From assembly GCA_963727235.1 (NCBI GenBank), contig CAVSFZ010000010.1, positions 1 to 64,000 of the forward strand: DNA of 64,000 nucleotides, written 5' to 3'. Positions 44,285 through 52,837 of the stretch are shown here, piece by piece. The translations under genes were made by a program, and so were the position numbers. The notes under the pieces were generated by a model. That model was not told where the DNA came from and ran no database searches. It was given only the letters and a program-made list of their open reading frames with translations. Origin of the DNA: CAVPTL01 sp963727235. GTDB taxonomy: Bacteria > Actinomycetota > Thermoleophilia > Gaiellales > JAICJC01. Every line of letters starts with the position of its first letter. Positions within the stretch are counted from its first letter, which is position 1.

Positions 44285-44850
44285 CGCTCCGCACCGGCCG
44301 CAACCAGCAGCTCCTGGAGGTCGGTATCGCCGATCTGATCGGCAGCATCCAGCGCGGTGTACCCACCGACCTGCTCGGAGTTGGGATCGGCGCCGGCGTC
44401 CAGCAGCATGCTCACGATTCCGATGTGCCCGGAGGCCGCCGCCGAGTGCAGCGCCTGGAGCGCCATGCCGTTGGTGGAGCGGGCGGACACGTCGGCGCCG
44501 GCGTCCAGCAGCACCCGCACGACCTGGGCGTGGCCGAAGAACGCGGCCAGCTGCAGTGGGCGGAACCCGTCCACGTTGATCGCGTTGACCTGTTCGGGGT
44601 GGGCGGCGACCAGCTCGCTCACCCGTCCCACCAGGCCCACCGCTGAGGCATCGAAGATATCGGTCTCGGGCACCGCTGCGAGCAGTGCCGAGACGGCTTC
44701 GCTGTGGCCGCCGTAGCGGGCGTGCAGCAGCGCCGAGATGCCCAGATCGTCCCGGGTGCTCGCCAGCGTGCGGTCGATCACCAGCAGCTGCCGGAGAGTT
44801 TCGGCGTCGCCGCTCTCGGCGGCGGTGATGACTGCGTCTCGGTCGCTCAT
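44281..44850 (-). CDS. Ankyrin-repeat protein
   Basis: 189 residues from ATG 44850. Repeats are clear: ISALLHARYGGHSEAVSALL, GFRPLQLAAFFGHAQVVRVL-LDAGADVSARS, LQALHSAAASGHIGIVSMLL-DAGADPNSEQ, YTALDAADQIGDTDLQELLV. About five ankyrin units, no signal peptide; a cytoplasmic protein-protein adaptor. It is coupled to the DUF202 membrane protein downstream and divergent from a molybdopterin oxidoreductase. Confidence 0.85.
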   Translation of the reverse strand: MSDRDAVITAAESGDAETLRQLLVIDRTLASTRDDLGISALLHARYGGHSEAVSALLAAVPETDIFDASAVGLVGRVSELVAAHPEQVNAINVDGFRPLQLAAFFGHAQVVRVLLDAGADVSARSTNGMALQALHSAAASGHIGIVSMLLDAGADPNSEQVGGYTALDAADQIGDTDLQELLVAAGAER

Positions 44851-44875
44851 CCCCGGGCGAAGCGTACAACCCTTG

Positions 44876-44892
44876 ACACACGTCACGTGTGT
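44876..44892. promoter_or_regulatory. Palindromic operator overlapping the -35 of the oxidoreductase gene
   Basis: ACACACGT-C-ACGTGTGT is a perfect 8+1+8 palindrome. It starts inside a TTGACA -35 element (44873-44878); GACAGT (44897-44902) lies 18 bp further and 6 nt before the ATG at 44909. It is also 26 bp upstream of the divergent ankyrin gene, so one protein could control both. Confidence 0.6.
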
Positions 44893-44908
44893 GGCCGACA
44901 GTACGTCG

Positions 44909-46921
44909 ATGGCCGAAACCACGATTCGCACCACCTGTCCCCGCGACTGCTACGACGCGTGCGGCATCCTGGTGACGCTCACCGACGGGGCGATCAAGAA
45001 CGTGCGCGGCGATGTCGACCACCCGATCAGCCGCGGCAAGCTCTGTCGCAAGTGCGCGATCGGCTACAACGGTGCGTTCCTCGATCGCGATCAGCGGCTG
45101 ACCACGCCGCTGCGGCGGGTTGGGGTCAAGGGTGAGGGGCGGTTCGAACCGATCACGTGGGATGCGGCGATTGCAGAGATCGCCGCGCGATTGGGCGATA
45201 TCGCCGCCACCCACGGCGCCGACACCATCCTGAACGCGCACTACACCGGCACCTGCTCACTGCTGGCGGGCAGCGTCCCGATGCGGTTCTTCAACCGGCT
45301 GGGGGCAACCGAGGTGGATCCCGATTCCGTCTGCAACAAGGCCGGGCATGTCGCGCTCGACTACGTCTTCGGCAGCTCGGTCACCGGGTTCGACCCCCGC
45401 ACCGTGGCCGACAGCAACTGCATCCTGGTGTGGGGCGCCAACCCCTCGGCGTCGGGGCCGCACCAGCACGAGCACTGGTTGGGAGAGGCGGCCGCGCAGC
45501 TGATCGTGGTCGATCCCGTGCGTACCGATACGGCCGCCGCCGCCGATCTTCACCTGCAGCCGTTTCCCGGGAGCGACGCCGCGCTGGCCTTCGCCATCCT
45601 GCACGTGCTGCGCCGCGACGGGATGGTCGACTCCGGCTTCGTTTCGGCGCACTCTGTGGGGTACGACCAGCTCGATCCGCTGCTGGGCGACTGCACGCCG
45701 GAGTGGGGTGAGGAGGTCACCGGAGTACCGGCCGAGGCCATCGTCCGGGCGGCGACGATGTACGGCGCCGGCCCGTCGCTGCTGTGGATCGGTCAGGGAC
45801 TCCAGCGCCAGCCCACCGGCGGCAACGTGGTGCGGGCGTGTGCGCTGCTGCCCGCGGTGACCGGCAACGTGGGCAAGCCGGGCGCAGGGTTTCTGTATCT
45901 CAACGACCAGCTCGAGATCGACTCCGACTATCTGGTCGGGTCGCATCTGGGGGATCCTCCTCCGCCCGTCAGCCACATGGACCTGGCCGGTCGCCTGGAG
46001 CAGCCGGAGCGAGCGCAGGCGCTGATCTGCTGGAACATCAACATCGCTGCGTCGAATCCCGAGCAGGCGCGGCTGCAGCGCGCGCTCGACCGCGATGACC
46101 TGTTCACGGTCGTGGTCGACCTGTTTGCCACCGACACCACCGATCACGCCGACATCGTTCTGCCGGCGGCCAGCTTCCTGGAGTTCGACGATCTGATGAC
46201 GTCCTACTTCGACCTCTCGCTGTCGGCCCAGGTGAAGGCCTCCGACCCGCTCGGTGAGGCGCTGCCGAACACCGAGATCTTCCGGCGGCTGGCGGCCGCC
46301 ATGGGATTCACCGAGCCCGAGCTGCGGGAATCCGACGCCGACATGATCGCGGCGCTGCTCGCGCAGTCGGGAGTGATTGCGAGCTTCGATCAGCTGGCCG
46401 CGGTGGGGACGGTGCCACTCACCGTCGAGCCGGTGGTGCAGTTCGCCGAGCTCGAGTTTCCCACCCCCAGCGGCCGGATCGAGATCGCCTCGGCCGCGGC
46501 CGAAGCCGACGGGCACCCGGTTGTGCCCCAGCCGTGGGCCGACACGCGGCCGGGCAAGGACCTGCTGCGGCTGCTGACCCCGGCCTCGCAATGGATGCTG
46601 AACGACACGTTCACCAACGACCCCAAGATCACCAAGCGGCTTGGGCCGGCGGAGATCGCACTCAACCCGGCCGACGCGTTCCGCCGTGGTCTGACCGATG
46701 GCGATCGCGTTGCGGTGGCCAATGAGGTGGGCACGCTGCTGCTCGAACTGCGCCTGTCAGACGGCGTGCCACCGGGGGTGGCGCTGTCGCCCAAGGGCCG
46801 GTGGCCCAAGCGCGAGTCGGAGCGCGCCAACGTGAACGTGCTCAATCCCGGGATCAAGAGCGATATGGGTGAGAGTTCGGCTGTGCACGGGATCGAGGTC
46901 ACGGTCACCGCCGTCCCGTAA
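44909..46921 (+). CDS. Molybdopterin-dependent oxidoreductase
   Basis: 670 residues from ATG 44909 (leaderless spacing to GACAGT). The N-terminus TTCPRDCYDACGILV...GKLCRKC binds one [4Fe-4S] cluster (CxxxCxxxC...C). Cys142 in DSVCNKAGHVALDY is in the position of the molybdenum ligand. Blocks for bis-MGD binding follow (LVWGANPSASGPHQHEHW, VVDPVRTDTAAAADLHLQ, LWIGQGLQRQPTGGNVVR, and a C-terminal cap domain from about 560). No signal peptide, so cytoplasmic. It is a DMSO-reductase-superfamily enzyme of undefined substrate. No electron-transfer or membrane subunit is adjacent. TTGACA and a palindromic operator lie upstream. Confidence 0.9.
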   Translation: MAETTIRTTCPRDCYDACGILVTLTDGAIKNVRGDVDHPISRGKLCRKCAIGYNGAFLDRDQRLTTPLRRVGVKGEGRFEPITWDAAIAEIAARLGDIAATHGADTILNAHYTGTCSLLAGSVPMRFFNRLGATEVDPDSVCNKAGHVALDYVFGSSVTGFDPRTVADSNCILVWGANPSASGPHQHEHWLGEAAAQLIVVDPVRTDTAAAADLHLQPFPGSDAALAFAILHVLRRDGMVDSGFVSAHSVGYDQLDPLLGDCTPEWGEEVTGVPAEAIVRAATMYGAGPSLLWIGQGLQRQPTGGNVVRACALLPAVTGNVGKPGAGFLYLNDQLEIDSDYLVGSHLGDPPPPVSHMDLAGRLEQPERAQALICWNINIAASNPEQARLQRALDRDDLFTVVVDLFATDTTDHADIVLPAASFLEFDDLMTSYFDLSLSAQVKASDPLGEALPNTEIFRRLAAAMGFTEPELRESDADMIAALLAQSGVIASFDQLAAVGTVPLTVEPVVQFAELEFPTPSGRIEIASAAAEADGHPVVPQPWADTRPGKDLLRLLTPASQWMLNDTFTNDPKITKRLGPAEIALNPADAFRRGLTDGDRVAVANEVGTLLLELRLSDGVPPGVALSPKGRWPKRESERANVNVLNPGIKSDMGESSAVHGIEVTVTAVP

Positions 46922-46992
46922 TCCCCCCCGCGGGGGTTCAGATCCGGGTCGCAGCAGCCGGTAGAGATAACGGGTGTCGATCGGGGGGCAGT

Positions 46993-47742
46993 GTGAGCAT
47001 AGTTGGCGTTCAGCCATCGTTGGAACAACTCGTCGAGAGTTTCGCTCGCGTCGGTCAGGCCGATTTCGAGCGAGATAACGGCGGTGTACTGCGAGTCAGC
47101 TCGGCCTGGGTCTCAGGCGTCAGCCTGCACGGAACAGCCGAGCGCATGCGCGTGGTCGGGGGCATGGAGCTGGTCGGCCGGGTCGAGCTGGACGGCGCGC
47201 GGTTTGCCGTGCGCTTCCTGGTCGAGCGCGCCCAGTACGACACCGATCGGGTCGCCCGGGTGCAGATGCGCGCCATCGACAGTGAATTCGAGGCGACCGT
47301 GGAGCCGGTGCAGGAGACGCGGCCGATCCGCGGGCGGGCGCGCATGATCGCGGTGCACTGTCACGACATCAAGGACGGCGAGACGGTGGTGGCGGCGGTG
47401 GAAGGGCTGTCCACCGCCCGAGTCGTGCTGTCCACGCACCAGCTGCTGCGCCGCTACGACGTGCTGGAGCTGCGCGCCCGGTTCGGCAGCGAGCTGCTGG
47501 ACGGCGAGGTGCAGGTGGTGTCGGTCGGGCCTCCCTCGACCACCGGCCCGACCACGGTGGAATGCCGCTTCTGCGACGGCAAGCGCGGACGCGTCGGCCA
47601 GGTGCTGCGAATCTTCGATGAGGACGTGCTGCGCCGCGAAGCGACCGCTCCAGTCGACGTCGCCGCCATGCGCAAAGCACTGGTTGACGACTCCGCCGGC
47701 GATCAGCGCAAGTCCCTCTTCGGCCGCCTGCGCAGAGCGTGA
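46993..47742 (+). CDS. PilZ-like domain protein (tentative)
   Basis: 249 residues from GTG 46993. The N-terminal part (about 1-115) is beta-rich (GVQPSLEQLVESFARVGQAD, VGRVELDGARFAVRFLVERA), the middle (RPIRGRARMIAVHCHDIKDG then VVAAVEGLSTARVVLSTHQL and LRARFGSELLDGEVQVVSV) has the strand pattern of a PilZ barrel with an Arg-rich loop, but the second canonical motif (DxSxxG) is not clean. c-di-GMP binding is therefore only a possibility. The stop codon (TGA 47740-47742) is supplied by the palindromic repeat. Confidence 0.5.
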   Translation: MSIVGVQPSLEQLVESFARVGQADFERDNGGVLRVSSAWVSGVSLHGTAERMRVVGGMELVGRVELDGARFAVRFLVERAQYDTDRVARVQMRAIDSEFEATVEPVQETRPIRGRARMIAVHCHDIKDGETVVAAVEGLSTARVVLSTHQLLRRYDVLELRARFGSELLDGEVQVVSVGPPSTTGPTTVECRFCDGKRGRVGQVLRIFDEDVLRREATAPVDVAAMRKALVDDSAGDQRKSLFGRLRRA

Positions 47743-47771
47743 ATAAAAGGTGCCAGGCACCTTTTATTCAC
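47739..47771. repeat. Palindromic repeat, copy 2, supplying two stop codons
   Basis: GTGAATAAAAGGTGCC-A-GGCACCTTTTATTCAC is a perfect 16+1+16 palindrome between convergent genes. The TGA at 47740-47742 ends the + gene and the TGA read from 47770-47768 ends the - gene. With A4/T4 tracts flanking the GGTGCC stem it is a bidirectional intrinsic terminator. Confidence 0.95.
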
Positions 47772-48730
47772 TCAGGCGGTGGGGTGATGCGGTCGATCTC
47801 GGCGAGGTCTTCGGGGGTGGGGCGCCAGCGTCCGGCCGCCACATTTGCCCGGACCTGTTCGGGAGAGGTGGCGCCGGCGATCACCGAGCTGACCGTGGGG
47901 TGGGCCAGCAGTGCGCCCACGGCGACGTCCAGCAGCGTGATCCCTCGCTCCTCGGCGAATGCGGTAAGCCCTTCGATCTGCTCGAACTGGAGGTCGCTGG
48001 CAATCGCATCGCGACCTGACAGCCTGGCTCCCTCGGGAGACGCCTGGCCGCGCCGGTATTTGCCTGTCAGCAGTCCGCTGGCCAGCGGGAAGTAGGGCAG
48101 GATCCCGATGCCGAGTCGCTCGCACACCGGCATCGCGTCGGCCTCGAGGTGGCGGTTGAGCAGGTTGTACTCGTTCTGCACGCTCACCACCGGTGCCCAA
48201 TCCTCCTGGCGCGCGAGCGCGTCGCACTCCTCGATCTCGGCCGGGTTCACGTTCGAGATCCCGATCGAGAGCACCTTGCCCTCCGACACCAGCTCATTGA
48301 TTGCGGCGAGCGTCTCTGCCATCGACGTCACCCCGTCGGGCTCGTGATACTGGTAGAGGTCGATGCGGTCGGTCTGAAGCCGCTGGAGCGACGCTTCGCA
48401 GGCGCGCCTGATGTAGTCGCGCGATCCCCGGCCGGCTGAGTCGTCGCCCAGCTTGCCCTCCATGTCCAACCCGAACTTGGTCGCGATCACCACGCTGTCA
48501 CGGCGGCCCAGCAGAGCCTCGCCCAGGTACTGCTCACTGACTCCACCGCCGCCGTAGACGTCGGCGGTGTCGAACAGCGTGATCCCTGAATCGATGGCTG
48601 CGCTGACAACGGCGGTGGTCGCCGCCTGGTCGAGCCGCCGGCCGAAGTTGTTGCAGCCGAGGCCAACCGCCGAGACCAAGGGGCCGGTGCTGCCCAACCC
48701 GCGCATCTCGATCCCCGCTAGCTCTGCCAT
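47768..48730 (-). CDS. Aldo/keto reductase
   Basis: 320 residues from ATG 48730 behind GGAGGAA. The catalytic tetrad can be read: Asp and Tyr in TLFDTADVYGGGGVSEQYLG, Lys in VVIATKFGLD, His in IDLYQYHEPD. The C-terminal VAVGALLAHPTVSSVIAGAT and SPEQVRANVAA bind the NADPH phosphate side. An NADPH-dependent carbonyl reductase of the Tas/YdbC-like group; substrate unknown. Its stop lies in the palindromic repeat. Confidence 0.93.
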   Translation of the reverse strand: MAELAGIEMRGLGSTGPLVSAVGLGCNNFGRRLDQAATTAVVSAAIDSGITLFDTADVYGGGGVSEQYLGEALLGRRDSVVIATKFGLDMEGKLGDDSAGRGSRDYIRRACEASLQRLQTDRIDLYQYHEPDGVTSMAETLAAINELVSEGKVLSIGISNVNPAEIEECDALARQEDWAPVVSVQNEYNLLNRHLEADAMPVCERLGIGILPYFPLASGLLTGKYRRGQASPEGARLSGRDAIASDLQFEQIEGLTAFAEERGITLLDVAVGALLAHPTVSSVIAGATSPEQVRANVAAGRWRPTPEDLAEIDRITPPPE

Positions 48731-48749
48731 CGTTCCTCCGTCTGGGTTT

Positions 48750-50021
48750 TCAGTGAACCCGCACGGTAGCGCTCGAGCTCGGTTCGTGGTGGGCGTGGGT
48801 GTATCGGTCGGGGTCGCTTTGGAAGGCCTGCAGGCAGTTGTCGGAGCAGAAGTAGTAGGTCGTGCCCGCGTGTTCCAGGCGGCGGGCTTTGCTGCGGTCG
48901 ACCGTCATCCCACATACAGGATCGGCTGCGCCACGCCGGATCGTCAGCCCAAGAAGGGTGACGAACACGATCGTGGCGATGGCGTTGAGGACAAACTTGT
49001 AGTCGAGTGCGAACGTGCCGAACACGTCCGACTCGGTCGGCCGGGAGGTGGGGATCAACCCTGCTGCGTCGAACACCGCATTGATCGCGAGCGCCGCGAT
49101 CACCATCGTTACGAACATCAACGCCGACATGCGGATGGTGAAGTTCCAGCCGTAGTACTTGCGGTAGATGGCGATGATGGGGAGCACCAGCAGGTCGGCG
49201 AAGATGAAGGCGATCACCCCGCCGAAGCTGATCCCGCCCGACCACAGCACCGCTGCCATGGGCACGTTCCCGACCGAGCAGACGAAGGTCGCGATTGCGA
49301 TCAGCACACCCAGCACCGCGTTTGCGAGTGCGTTCAACGGCTCCGGCAGGCCGGTGTTGAAGATGTCTCGGAAGATCCGCTCGGGCACCAGGCTGAGCAG
49401 CCCGGCGAGCAGGAATCCCGCCGAGATCTCCTTCCACAGCATCTGCCAGTCGCCGCGGAAGTTGTGGGCGACATCCGACCAGGCGCTGACCGACGTCAAC
49501 CGCTGTCGCCAGCCGCCCGCGGCTGCGGCCGAGTGGTGCTGGTGGCCGGTATCGGCGGCGACGGCGTGGTCGCGGGCCGTGGCCTCGACCCGTTCTGGGA
49601 TGAAGATCCGCAGCATCGCGGCCATCAGCAGGATCATCACGATCCCGCCCAGCAGCTGCGCGAGCGTGAACTGCCATCCGATCAGCACCCAGATCACCAG
49701 CCCGAGCTCCCACACCAGGTTGGTCGACGCGAACTGGAAGGCGATCGCCGACATTGCCGAAGCCCCCTTCTGGAACAGCGACTTGGCGATCGCGGTGGCC
49801 GCATACGAGCAGGATGAGGAGGCGGCGCCCAGCCCTGTGGCCCACGCCAGCGGCCCGGCGCCGCCGCCGGCCAGGTGCGACTCCACGCGCTCGCGCGGCA
49901 CCCACGCCTGCACCACCGCCGAGACGGCGAAGCCCAGCACCAGCGCCCACCACACCTCCCAGGCCATCAGCAGCGCGTTGCCGAGAGCCGTTCCCAGCTG
50001 GGATACGGCGCTGCCGATCAC
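48750..50021 (-). CDS. ArsP-type permease fused to a YHS domain
   Basis: 423 residues from GTG 50021, overlapping the stop of the arsR-like gene (GTGA). The permease part (UPF0718/DUF318, ArsP_1 type) has about eight membrane helices, with GLGAASSSCSYAATAIAKSL after the first pair, FASTNLVWELGLVIWVLIGW, and FVCSVGNVPMAAVLWSGGIS in the second half: both conserved Cys-containing helices. The C-terminal 45 residues (DPVCGMTVDRSKARRLEHAG then YYFCSDNCLQAFQSDP) are a YHS domain with a CxxC-like metal site. ArsP exports trivalent organoarsenicals; a YHS tail usually binds a soft metal. Fusion of both under ArsR control points to metal(loid) efflux. Confidence 0.85.
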   Translation of the reverse strand: MIGSAVSQLGTALGNALLMAWEVWWALVLGFAVSAVVQAWVPRERVESHLAGGGAGPLAWATGLGAASSSCSYAATAIAKSLFQKGASAMSAIAFQFASTNLVWELGLVIWVLIGWQFTLAQLLGGIVMILLMAAMLRIFIPERVEATARDHAVAADTGHQHHSAAAAGGWRQRLTSVSAWSDVAHNFRGDWQMLWKEISAGFLLAGLLSLVPERIFRDIFNTGLPEPLNALANAVLGVLIAIATFVCSVGNVPMAAVLWSGGISFGGVIAFIFADLLVLPIIAIYRKYYGWNFTIRMSALMFVTMVIAALAINAVFDAAGLIPTSRPTESDVFGTFALDYKFVLNAIATIVFVTLLGLTIRRGAADPVCGMTVDRSKARRLEHAGTTYYFCSDNCLQAFQSDPDRYTHAHHEPSSSATVRVH

Positions 50022-50368
50022 GGCGTCGACTCGAGCGCGGTGGCGGCCTCGGCCAGCAGCGCATCGCCGCGCGAAGTGAGCCGGTACATGGTCATCTTGC
50101 CCTGTTTGCGCGAGCGCACCAGCCCGCGGGCCTTGAGCACCTTCATGTGGTGCGAGACCAGGTTTTGCGAGCGCTGGACGATCCAGCTGAGGTCGCACAC
50201 ACACAGCTCACGCTCGCCGCGAAGCGCCAGCGCAAGAGTCAGGCGGGTGGGGTCGCCGAGCGCGTGGTAGGCGCCCGCCAGCACTTCGGCGGTCTCCTCG
50301 GCCGGCCGCTGGGTGCGCAGCCGCTCACCCTCGGCGGGATCGATGTGGAGAAGCTGTCCGTGTTCCAT
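50018..50368 (-). CDS. ArsR-family metalloregulator
   Basis: 116 residues from ATG 50368, 6 nt behind TAGGAT (leaderless). ALGDPTRLTLALALRGEREL is the first helix pair; CVCDLSWIVQRSQNLVSHHM carries the CxC(D) metal-binding motif at the start of the recognition helix, as in ArsR/CadC/CmtR sensors; the wing is GLVRSRKQGKMTMYRLT. It should repress the operon with the permease and release on binding of a thiophilic metal(loid). Confidence 0.92.
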   Translation of the reverse strand: MEHGQLLHIDPAEGERLRTQRPAEETAEVLAGAYHALGDPTRLTLALALRGERELCVCDLSWIVQRSQNLVSHHMKVLKARGLVRSRKQGKMTMYRLTSRGDALLAEAATALESTP

Positions 50369-50470
50369 AGCGACATCCTAACAGGTGTTGGTATGAACTC
50401 CCCCGGCGGCACCGGTGGTTACCTGGTTTTGGGGATGAGGGTCGCCGGATGTTCCGCTAGGGTGCCCGCC

Positions 50471-50662
50471 ATGTACCCATCCAGTGTCTGGACATCATCA
50501 GAAGAGCTGCATCGCCTGATCGTGGTCCCATTGACCGATCTGCTCGCCCGAGCAGTGGCGCTGCAGGAGCAGCCGGGGCTCGTGCCGATCCCGGTTCCCC
50601 GGCGTGCGCCGCTCAACATGGTCGACCCCAAGCAAGCCGGGTCGCTCCACATCTACGACTGA
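50471..50662 (+). CDS. Small protein of unknown function
   Basis: 63 residues from ATG 50471, chosen because TAGGGT (50458-50463) lies 7 nt upstream; an ATG at 50393 in the same frame would add 26 residues. The sequence (MYPSSVWTSSEELHRLIVVP then LTDLLARAVALQEQPGLVPI and ending in NMVDPKQAGSLHIYD) has one amphipathic helix and no cysteines. No family recognised. Confidence 0.5.
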   Translation: MYPSSVWTSSEELHRLIVVPLTDLLARAVALQEQPGLVPIPVPRRAPLNMVDPKQAGSLHIYD

Positions 50663-50738
50663 CGATATAGCCGGTCGCACAACGCCATTTCGGACTTCAC
50701 CCTCTACAATATGGGGTGACCGATCTGGAGGGTGAACG

Positions 50739-52835
50739 ATGCGCGCCGATCTCGAGTTCGAACCGACCGAAACAACCACGTGCGGTTACTGCGGCGTCGG
50801 TTGCCGGCTGGAGACGCACGTCCATCGTGGTCGCGTCATGTCGATCTCACCCGCCCTCGACGGCCCCGCCAACGAGGGCCACACCTGCGTCAAGGGACGG
50901 TTCGCCCATCAGTTCTCACGCTCGCGCGAGCGGCTCACCGCGCCGCTGATCCGTGAGGGCGACGGCTTCCGGCTGGCGACCTGGGAAGAGGCGATCGACC
51001 GGATCGCAACCGAGTTCGGCCGGATCAAGTCCCAGCACGGGCCGGACGCGATCGCAGGGCTGGCCTCGTCGCGCGCCACCAACGAGGACTGCTACCTGAT
51101 GCAGCGCATGATGCGCGCAGCGATCGGCACCAACAACATCGACAACTGCTCCCGCGTGTGCCATTCGCCGACCTCCTTCGCCCTGCGCAAGTCGTTCGGG
51201 CTGTCCGGCGCCACCGGCGCGTTCACCGACATCGACAAGTCGGACGTGGCTGTGATCATCGGCGCCAACCCCACGCAGGCCCACCCGGTGGTGGGCGCTC
51301 GCATCAAGCAGGCCGCGCTGCGCGGCACCAAGCTCGTCACCATCGATCCCCGCCGGATCGAGCTGGCCGACTACGGAGTCCTGCACCTGTCGCCGCGGCC
51401 CGGCACAAACGCCGCCGTGCTGCTGGGAATGATGCACGTGATCAGCAGGGACGGACTGGTCGACCAGAGCTTCATCGACGAGCGCACCGAGGGCTATGAC
51501 GCCGCGGAGGAGCTGTGCCGGCAGTACAGCCCTGAAGCGGTCGAGGAGATCACCGGTGTTCCCGCCGCCGACCTCGAAGAGGCAGCCCGGCTGTACGCCG
51601 CCGCCGAGAACGGGTCGTTCATCTGGGGCCTGGGTGTGACCGAGCACAAGTACGGCTCGGAAGTCGTCCAGCTGATCTGCAACGTGGCCCTGATGACCGG
51701 CAAGGTCGGCCGGCCTGGGTCGGCGCTGCTGCCCCTGCGCGGCCAGAACAACGTCCAGGGCTCGTCCGACATGGGTGCGCTCCCGGATACCTACACCGCG
51801 TATCGCTCGGTCGGTGACGAGGACGTCGCCCGGTCGTTCGAGCAGGCCTGGGGCGTGGATCTCTCTCGCGACAAGGGCTACACCATCCCGCAGATGTTCG
51901 ATGCAGCCGTCGACGGCCGGCTGAAGGCGATGTACATCTTCGGCGAGGACGTCGCCCAGACCGATCCCGACACCAAGCACGTGGTGGCCGCCATGGAGGC
52001 GCTCGACTTTCTGGTCGTGCAGGAGATCTTCGAGAACGAGACGACCAAGTTCGCCGACGTGATCCTGCCGGCGTCCTCGTTCCTGGAGAAGGCCGGCACG
52101 TTCACCAACGCCGAGCGGCGGATCCAGCTGGTCTCGCCTGCGATCGAGCCTCCCGGCTCGGCCAAGACCGACTTCGACATCATCAAGCTGGTGTCGAGTG
52201 CGCTCGGCCACGACATCCCGCTGGAGACGCCGGCCGACGCGATGGACGAGATCGCGGCACTGACGCCCGATTTCGCCGGTGTCAGCTTCGAGCGGCTGGG
52301 CCGCCGGGGCCTGCAGTGGCCGGTCAGTGCAGACGGTGTCGACGCTCCGATTCTGTACGAGCAGGAGTTCACCCGCCCGGGTGGCCTGGGTGCCTTCGCG
52401 GCGCTTCCCTATAAGGCTCCCGGAGACGAGGCCAGCGAGGAGTTCCCGCTGATCCTGGTCACCGGCCGGCGGCTGGAGCATTACAACGCCGGCACCATGA
52501 CTCGCCGAACCGGGAACCTGGAGCTGCTGCCCAGCGACGTGCTGGAGATGCATCCCGCCGACGCTGAAGAGCTCGGGGTGGAAACCGGACAGCTGGTCAC
52601 GGTGCGCAGCCGACACGGCCACATCGAGGTTCCGGTGCAGGTCACCGACCGGATCGTGGAGGGGCATGTGTTCACCACGTTCCACTTCCCCGAGATCCGC
52701 ACCAACCTGCTGGTCGGTCAGTCAGCCGATGTGAACACCAGCTGCCCCGAGTACAAGGTGATCCCGGTCACCGTCGCCGCGGTCGAATCTGCACGGGTCG
52801 CCGACGGAATCTCCGAAGCCGCCCTGACGGACTAG
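50739..52835 (+). CDS. Formate dehydrogenase alpha-subunit-like molybdoenzyme
   Basis: 698 residues from ATG 50739 behind GGAGGGTGA, with a TACAAT box about 30 nt upstream. N-terminal TTCGYCGVGCRLETHV...CVKGRF binds [4Fe-4S]. Cys141 in CSRVCHSPTSFALRKSFG is the Mo/W ligand, with His next to it as in formate dehydrogenases, followed by GATGAFTDIDKSDVAVIIGA and QNNVQGSSDMGALPDTY, all typical of FdhA/FdhF. It is the Cys, not selenocysteine, form. C-terminal cap at about 560-698. It lacks the long N-terminal ferredoxin part of NAD-linked FdhA, and no beta, gamma or FdhD gene is nearby, so its electron acceptor is unknown. Confidence 0.92.
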   Translation: MRADLEFEPTETTTCGYCGVGCRLETHVHRGRVMSISPALDGPANEGHTCVKGRFAHQFSRSRERLTAPLIREGDGFRLATWEEAIDRIATEFGRIKSQHGPDAIAGLASSRATNEDCYLMQRMMRAAIGTNNIDNCSRVCHSPTSFALRKSFGLSGATGAFTDIDKSDVAVIIGANPTQAHPVVGARIKQAALRGTKLVTIDPRRIELADYGVLHLSPRPGTNAAVLLGMMHVISRDGLVDQSFIDERTEGYDAAEELCRQYSPEAVEEITGVPAADLEEAARLYAAAENGSFIWGLGVTEHKYGSEVVQLICNVALMTGKVGRPGSALLPLRGQNNVQGSSDMGALPDTYTAYRSVGDEDVARSFEQAWGVDLSRDKGYTIPQMFDAAVDGRLKAMYIFGEDVAQTDPDTKHVVAAMEALDFLVVQEIFENETTKFADVILPASSFLEKAGTFTNAERRIQLVSPAIEPPGSAKTDFDIIKLVSSALGHDIPLETPADAMDEIAALTPDFAGVSFERLGRRGLQWPVSADGVDAPILYEQEFTRPGGLGAFAALPYKAPGDEASEEFPLILVTGRRLEHYNAGTMTRRTGNLELLPSDVLEMHPADAEELGVETGQLVTVRSRHGHIEVPVQVTDRIVEGHVFTTFHFPEIRTNLLVGQSADVNTSCPEYKVIPVTVAAVESARVADGISEAALTD

Positions 52836-52837
52836 GA

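Noticed and set aside
45257..46591. 444-codon minus-strand frame opposite the molybdopterin oxidoreductase
   Set aside because: Shadow frame with no recognisable domain; the + strand gene is unambiguous.
49754..50392. Long + strand frame antisense to the ArsR/permease genes
   Set aside because: Arg/Pro/Ala-rich shadow of two well-supported genes on the other strand; only its last part (from 50471) has an independent start signal.
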